Of a stretch of DNA of 64,000 bases, positions 46,601 to 54,600 are shown in pieces. The notes under the pieces were generated by a model that saw nothing but the letters and a program-made list of their open reading frames with translations, had not been told where the DNA came from and did not search any database. This DNA is from Cricetomys ansorgei. Taxonomy: Eukaryota > Chordata > Mammalia > Rodentia > Nesomyidae. The stretch's first letter is position 1. Each line of letters opens with the position of its first letter. The translations under genes and the position numbers were made by a program. The DNA lies in NCBI GenBank assembly GCA_026225945.1, contig JAMJFZ010002500.1, positions 2,192,501 to 2,256,500 on the forward strand, written 5' to 3'.

Positions 46601-49600
46601 TGTCTAACAAGGACCCAGTCTCCTGGCTGGAACTGATGAGGCTCAGGTCCGGGACCTGTCTGATAAAGGGCATGGAGCTTAGGCCATAGTTCCATATGAA
46701 TAGGACTGACTGCCTGGAGTCTCATCAATAGGTTCTGTTCAGCATGGTATGTCACTGTAGGGGGATGTAAGGCTGGAGTCAATGGGGTGGTGGACCCATA
46801 AAGTATTTCTAAGGGGGTTAGTCCAAACTGATAAGGGGTATTTCTGGCCCTAAATAGGGCTAGAGGAAGGAGCACCACCCAGTCTGCGCCAGTCTCTAAG
46901 GTCAATTTAGTTAAGGTCTCTTTTAGGGTCTGATTCATTCTCTCTACCTGCCCAGAACTCTGGGGTCTGTAAGCACAATGTAGTTTCCAATCAATCCCCA
47001 GAAATTCCCCCACTCCCTGGCTTACCTTGGATACAAAGGCTGGTCCATTATCTGACCCTATGAATTCAGGGGTGCCAAACCTGGCAAGAATCTCCTCTAT
47101 AAGTTTCTGGACCACTACTGCCGCCGTTTCTTTCTTAGTTGGAAGGCCTCAACCCATCCTGGAAAGGTATCTACAAAAACTAACATATAACCATACTTTC
47201 CTGGTTTGACTTCAGTGAAGTCTACTTCCCAGTAGACTCCAGGCCTATTTCCCCGGAGTCTCTTTCCAGTTTGAGTCTTTGTGGGGTGTGCATTGACCTT
47301 TTGGCACACCTTGCAATCATCTACAATGGCTTTGGCTTTTCCCCTAATCCCTGAAAAGGTCACTCCTGAATTCAAAACTGCCTGCTCCATCTTTTTGCTT
47401 CCTAGATGGGTGAAATGGTGCATCTGGTATAGCATGGCTTCTGCCTCAATCCCTGGCAGGATGACTTTTCCCTCTGCAGTTTTCCAACATCCATCTTGGT
47501 AATAATTGGTGGGGTCTTTTTGTATCAGTCTCAGTTCATTCTTGGGGTATTCACACTCTTTTCACTTCTTAGTGGGCTCCGGGAAGTGTTCCACCAATAC
47601 GGCCATACAAGGGCCTCTTCTAGCTGCTTCCTTTGCTGTTAGGTCGGCTAGGGCACTTCCTTTGGCCACTTTGTCTGTCGTCTTTTGGTGGCCTGGACAA
47701 TGGATGATTGCCACTTCCTTAGGGTCCCATAGGGCCCCAAGCAAGTCTGTGATTTGTTCCTTATTTTTAATTGTTTTTCCTTCTGAAGTGAGCAAACCCC
47801 TTTGTTGGTAAATGACTCCATGTACATGGGCTGTGGTGAAAGCGTACCTGCTGTCCATGTAGATGTTGTTCCGACCACCCTTCCCCAACTGCAGCGCCTT
47901 AGTGAGGGCAATCAGTTCAGCCCGCTGAGCTGAGGTCCCGGGTGTGAGGGGTGCTGCCCAAACTACCTCTGAACTGGTAACCACGACTGCTCCGGCTTTT
48001 CTTTCACCATCTAAGAGGTAACTGCTCCTGTCTGTGAACCATGTGGCTTCTGCATTAGGTAAAGGCTGGTCTCCCAAGTTCTTTCTCCACCCATGGTCCT
48101 CTGCCAGTACCTCTGTACAGTCGTGTACTGGAGGATCAAGGTCTGGTTCTGGCAGCAGAGTGGCTGGGTTCAGCACCGTGGAGGTCTGAAACTGAATTCT
48201 ATCAGTGTTTAATAACAGAGATTGAGAGTAGGTTATCCTTGCATTTGTTAGCCTTTGGTCTGGAGGCTGTGTGAATACTCTTTCAATTGTGTGAGGGGTG
48301 GCAATCGCCAAAGGCTGCCCCATGGTAAGCTTGTCAGTGTCCTTTACCAGAGAGGCTACTGCTGCCACCATTCTCTGGCAAGGGGGGGCAACCAGCAGCC
48401 ACCGGGTCCAACTTCTTTGAGAGGTATGCCACTGGCTGCTTCCAAGGGCCCAATATTTGGGTGACAACTCCTTTGGCTATCCCTTTACTCTCATCCACAA
48501 ACAACTGGAAAGGCTTGCTCACATCTGGAAGTCCTAGTGCTGAGGCTGTAACTAAGGCTCCTTTAATCTGATTAAATGCTTGTTGTTCTTTGTCTCCCCA
48601 TGCAAATGGTGTGGACTCTTTCATCAGGGGATAGAGCAGAGCTGCTAACTCAGCAAACCCTGGGATCCACAGCCTGCAAAACCCTGCAGAGCCTAGAAAC
48701 TCTCGGACTTGACAGGCAGTCTGAGAGGCAGGGATGTGGAGGATAGTCTCTTTTCTGGCAGGAGACAACCACCTCTGTCCTTTTAGTGGATATCCCAGGT
48801 AACTTACTTGTCTTTTGCAGATCTGAGCTTTCTTGGCAGAGGCTCGATACCCCAGGCATCCTAGTTCCTCTAGCAGTTTTCTCGTTCCTCTCTGGCAGTC
48901 CTCCTCACTGTCTGCTGCCAAGAGGAGATCATTCACATATTGTAAGGGGGTGAAGTGGGGGTGATTAACTTTGAACTCACAGAGACCGCGTTGCAGTGCT
49001 TCATCAAAGATGGTAGGAGAGTTCTTGAATCCTTGAGGCAGGCGGGTCCAACCATGGACACTGTCCATGAGTGCCAGGGTCCGGATCTTGCCACTCAAAG
49101 GCAAAATACTCTTGGCTTTGGGGAGCCAGTGGAAGGCAAAAGAAGGCATCCTTAAGGTCTAACACACTGTGCCATTGCCTGGAGGGAGGCAGAGCACTAA
49201 GCAAAGTATATGGGTTAGGTACAGTTGGATGTATATCAATAACTTGCTTATTTACCTCTCGGAGATCTTGCACTGGTCGATAGTCATCAGTCCCAGGTTT
49301 CTTCACAGGCCGTAACGGCTGACTGGCACCTTCAGAGCACACCCAATTTTAATAATTTTCATATATGGGGCTTAATCCCTTCTCTGGCTTCCTTAGGCAT
49401 GGGGTATTGGCGCACTGCCACAGGGTCCGCCCCTGGTTTCAGTTCCGAAAACACGGGCTTGGTTAACAGCTAGACCTAATCCTGCTGTTTCTGCCCATGC
49501 TTCTGAGTATAGACTCAGCCATACCTCAATCCCCTTTGCTGGGGGGGTCGGTTGCTCAAACAGACGATACTCATCATCAAGTTGAACTGTCAACACTTGT

Positions 49601-51559
49601 ATAGGAATCCCACGGGGGCCCAGCAGCTGGACCCCTTGTGGCCCAAAATGTATTTGGGCCTCCATTTTTGATAGGAGGTCTCTCCCCAATGAGGGGTAGG
49701 GACAATCTGGAATGACCATGAACAAATGGGTTACCCGGCCCACGTCAATGTCCACTGTTCTTCAGGTAGTCCATGAGTACTGTTTGGTTCCTGTGGCCCG
49801 TTGGACCCATGATTTCTTGTGAGAAATGGGACCCCTAGGAGCACTGAGTGTTGAGCCCCTGTGTCCCCTAGGAACTGTGTGGGTTTCCTCTCCACTCTTA
49901 GGGTTACCGTAGGCTCAGGGAGGGAGTCCGAGCCCCGTCTCCCCTAGTCGTTATCTTCTTCTAGGGAGAAGGTCTTTATCTTAGGTCCTTCCCATCTAAA
50001 GTCTCTTTTTTTCTTCTTGAGTGGGCACTCGAAGGCCCAATGGCCTTTCTCTCTACAATATGCACACTGATCCTTCTCTAAGTGGGGGTTAGTTCCCTTG
50101 GAAGTGTAGTCTTTCTTCTTTTCTGGTCTGTCAGTTCCTTTACTTCCTCTCATTGCTGCTGCTAAAATCCTTTCCAAATTCCTGTCCTGCCTCTTTTTCT
50201 TTCTGAGTTCCTTCTGTTGCTCAGTCTCTCTATTATTATACACTTTCTCTGCTACCAGTACTAACTCTCTTATCGACTTTTCTCCTAGTCCATCTGATTT
50301 CTGCAGCTTTCTCTTGATATCCCTACTTGCCTGATTAATGAAAGCCATTGCTACTGTAGCCTTATGGTCCTGGTGATCTGGATCATAAGGAGTGAACCGT
50401 CTGAAGGCGTCTGTAAGACATTCTAAGAAGGCAGCCGGAGACTCTTCAGGCTTCTGCTTGATATCATAGACTTTAGTCAATTTAGTGGGCCATCTCGTGG
50501 CCGCTTTGAGACCTGCCAACAGAGCTTGGCAATAGACCTTCAGATGCTCCTTACCTTCAGCCGTGTTATGGTCCCAGACTGGATGGGTCAAGGGAAATCC
50601 AGCATCTATCGCTGCTGGGTTCTGGAATGGCATCCCTGTGTCTGTAGGAACATTTTTCCTAGGTTCAAGGATAATACGCTCTCTCTCTTCTGTTGTGAAT
50701 AGGGCTCATAAGAGCTGCTGAATATCATCCCAAGTAGGCTGATGTGTAAAAAGAACAGTTTCTAAATGGTTAATAACTCCTTTTGGGTTCTCCAAAAAGG
50801 GAGGAATCTGGAATTTCCAGTTGTACAGATCTGCAGAGGAAAAAGGCCAGTATTGCATAGCCTGATTGCCATCTGCATCTACTGGGCCACAGGCCCTTAG
50901 TGGGAAAGCCACCATTGTGTCAGGGGTGGCGCCTCCCTTGCTCCGGGTCCCTGAGGCCGGTCCCTGGACCGGAGGCACGGGGAGTCCTTTGGTAACAGGA
51001 CCTGGTAATGGAGGGTAAAGGGGAGCCACGGGTTGAAGTGCAGCTGGGGGAGGAGGTGGTGGGAAGGTCAAGGGAAGAGGAGCAGTGGGAGGGATGGGAG
51101 GAGGATAGGGAGGGGGAGAAGTGTCCAGGAGGAATAAATCTTCACTCTGGTCTTGCAGAATGCTCTTTATTTTCTTCTATTGTTCTGGCTCTTTTACAGC
51201 CAGGGCCTGTGGAGAAGTACTCGGGGGTGGGAGGAAAGATTTTATCCATTGAGGGAGGATCTTCTATCAGGATTTTCCAAGTAACAATATAGGGGACTTG
51301 GTCAGGGTGACCATGGGGTCCCTTTCTGAAAACTATCTTCTCAACAGCAAAAACAGTGGGTAGATGGAAAGCCCCCCGGGCGGCCATCCAACATTAAAGG
51401 CAGGCCGCTCCGAAGAACGAGAATGAATTTTTATTTTTTTCACTTCAACTGATTGATAAGTTTCTCTGTCCTTGACTTCCTTAAAATGAGCCATAATTAT
51501 GTCAAGAGATTTAGATGGAGTTTGTCCCCTTTCCGGAAACAAAGTCAGTCCGAGTCCAG

Positions 51560-51619
<60 letters not shown>

Positions 51620-54600
51620 TCACACAGAAACAGCAGCGCACCCACTGGTGCTTCCGGAAATATGTCAAGTAAGCACTTGGCACCATTGTCCGCCCAGAGC
51701 TGTCGGCCAGAGAGTCTGTCGGCGGAAAGGCCACCACAGCCTCCAGATTCCAAGCAGGTCAGGACCCCCAGGTGGGTCCTATGACCCCAGATGGGTCCTC
51801 TCACAAACCTAGCTTCCCAACACGAGTCTTCACGACCCCAGACAGGAGGGTCGCTCGTCAGCAGCCCTCCTACGGCTGTGGTGTTAATGGCAAATAAGAT
51901 ATAGCCTGTTGACTATGGGCCTTGGGCTAAGAGTTTCTCCCCCACCCACGTTGACTCACAACCCTGGGTTTACATTTTCTAGTGCCCGCAACCTTGCTAT
52001 ACGCCAGCACCAATCAGTTTAAAGGTCAATACTTACATCTCTATGTAACCAATGAAATTGTGCCTCATACTCTATTGCTAAGCTCTGCCTTTGAAATGTC
52101 TACATAAACTATAGGTAGAATGTGCTGGGGGTCGCCCTCCTTTCCTTGCTTGAGGAATCTGTGAAGGTGGACCCCAATGCATTGGAAATAAACCTCTTGC
52201 TTTTGCATTGTCTTGGTGATTTCACAGGGGTCTCCTTCCTTCTGACCCTAACAATAGGAAGCATTAAAGGTGAAATGAAAGGTTCTGCTGTCACAGGTAC
52301 AGTTGTAAATGCGTGTGCAGGCCTGACCAGAACTGCAGCCAGTGCAGTTATGCTCTTTAAAGAAGAAGGGCGGCCAGGTGCTCATTAAGTCATAGATTTT
52401 CTTTAGGGAGTAGAGAAGAAGTATAAAATAAATTTAGGGAAGGTTGTCAAATCTTGTATTTTTTAAAAAAAAAAAAACAACAAGTGATATATTTAAATAA
52501 AGCATCACACATCATAGGTGTTACGAGGAAGTTCTTCCAAGATTGTACTAATTCCTGTCATCATTATAGTTGAGAGCAGCCAATCCTTACCTTGAGTGGT
52601 ATTGCTGGAGACACTGCAGTAGTGGGGGAAGTGCTGAGCACTGTTGCCAAAGCTGCCTGAGCAGGAGGACAGTTGCAGGTCAGTGTTGCTTGAGACAGCA
52701 GGAGAGGATTAAAACTGCTGGGCACTGCTGCTCTGGTCACCTGAGGAGCATTGCTTCTTCTGGATTCTGTTTTTGCAGACACCGGAGCTCTATGGCAGGC
52801 ACCGGACATTGCTGCTGGAGTCATCTGAGAGGCCTGATTCGTGCTGGTCACTGTTGCTTGAGACATCCTACAGGCCTGGACACCGTTGAGCACTATCCTT
52901 GGAGACTCCAGAGGAGCTTGGTGACTACAGGGAAGTGCCGAAGTTACTTGGGAGGTCAGGGTGCTGCTGGATGCTGTCACTGGAGACCCCTGAGAAGTCT
53001 GGTCACTGGTAGAAAATGGTACTGACAGACCCTGTGGTATTTTCTGTGTTGTATATGATGTTTTTGGAAACTTCAGGTGCATCTGGAGGCTGCTGGACAC
53101 TGCAGTTGGAAGCCTCCGAGGAACCTGGGGTATACTCACTGCTGGACGTCTGTTGGTTGCTGCAAGTTCTGGAAGTTTATGCTCTGTCTGGGATAACGGT
53201 GTCATCATGATGCCACATGTTCTGGTGACTGTGTCTTCAGTCTTCTGAAGGAGAAGAGCTTTTTAAATTCTCTGTATCCCAATAAATGGCTTTCAGAAAC
53301 CAAATCAAACATGTCCTTGCATTTCCCTTCTTTATAAAAAGGTCTTCCCCTCTGCCCGTTTTCCCATGGGCTACAGGAAACATTACTGATCACATGTGGG
53401 CATCCCCAACACCTAGCCTCTTTCCTTCTGAATCAGGATTTCTTTCAGATACTTGGCTAATAAATATTACATATATGGCTTGGAATCCTAACTCAGTATA
53501 TTTTAGAAAAGTGGAGAAAGATAACCCGATCTGATTGAACTCAAAGAGTTATTGTATGGCTAACAGGGCTTCCAGCAAAATTGGCTCCCATGTATGGATT
53601 TTTCTTCCCTCAGCTTTCTAACTAAACCACTCTAAATTGCTGGTTGGCACACAGGAATCCCTGTCACCATCCTTTCAGGTGATCTGATAATAATTGTGTA
53701 ACAGGTTCTGTAAAATAATGTACCACAGAATTAAATTTGTGGGACATGGGATTAGCTCAGTTGATATAGTCTTTGTCTATTATGCAATAGGCAGGACTTA
53801 TTTTAATATCTCCTTAGGTTAAATTTTTTTCAATAATCATTTTATGTTTCTTTAGATGAAAATACTATAAAAATATGAGTGTGTATGTATATATGTATAC
53901 ACACCCATATATACATATATATTTATATATGGAACATTTGTACATAAGGCAATACATATGTGTAGGGCCTTTAATACACTTATCTAAACTCATAAGAAGC
54001 AAATACTTTAAATATCTTAAATGTAGGTTCAAGGGTAAAAACTTCCACTGTCTGTCATTGCTTTCTTTGTCTTGAGGAGTGTGCAGACTTGTGGCCCAGA
54101 ATTGCATGCAATTCAGGCAGTATTGTATGATGCCCAGCGCATTTGTAAAATATATTTGTTAAGAAGTCTTTGCTTAAAAAAAAATAGAAAAAGAAAATAG
54201 CTTTCCCAAGCTGATATCTTTCAAACAAAAATTATTATTAACAGCCTATTCTCCAGGCTTATACATGTTTTAATTGTATCATCATTTCTTACTGACAGAT
54301 AATTAAATGTGTGCATGGATTTCACTTTCCAAGTAATACAACCCTAATAACTAAAATGATAAAATATTGATCATATAGAGAGTCTTTGTATAATGGTAGA
54401 ATGTAATAAAATAACTAAGCATTTGTGAATAGCTGTCAGGATTTCACAATATACAGTAGAGAAATGAATGGCTCCATTAAATAAATTAGTTAGTGGGAGA
54501 TTAGATTTTTGTCATTGTAAATTGGTGTGGAATATTTTGAATGAATGGACCATAGAATTAATATTTCTGTCAGTCATATTGTAGCTCAACTAGAAGAATG

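Larger units (their letters stand above)
43708..51860 (-). mobile_element. Gammaretrovirus-like endogenous provirus
   Basis: A class I ERV with gag, pro, pol and env in order on the minus strand, all containing stops or frameshifts. A single CCHC zinc knuckle in gag, a TAG at the gag-pol junction and the arrangement of the transmembrane protein place it with gammaretroviruses. It lies in an intron of the PYHIN gene in the same orientation as that gene. The 5' side is rearranged (see the inverted LTR at 51888-52253). No primer binding site was recognised in the leader. Confidence 0.88.
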
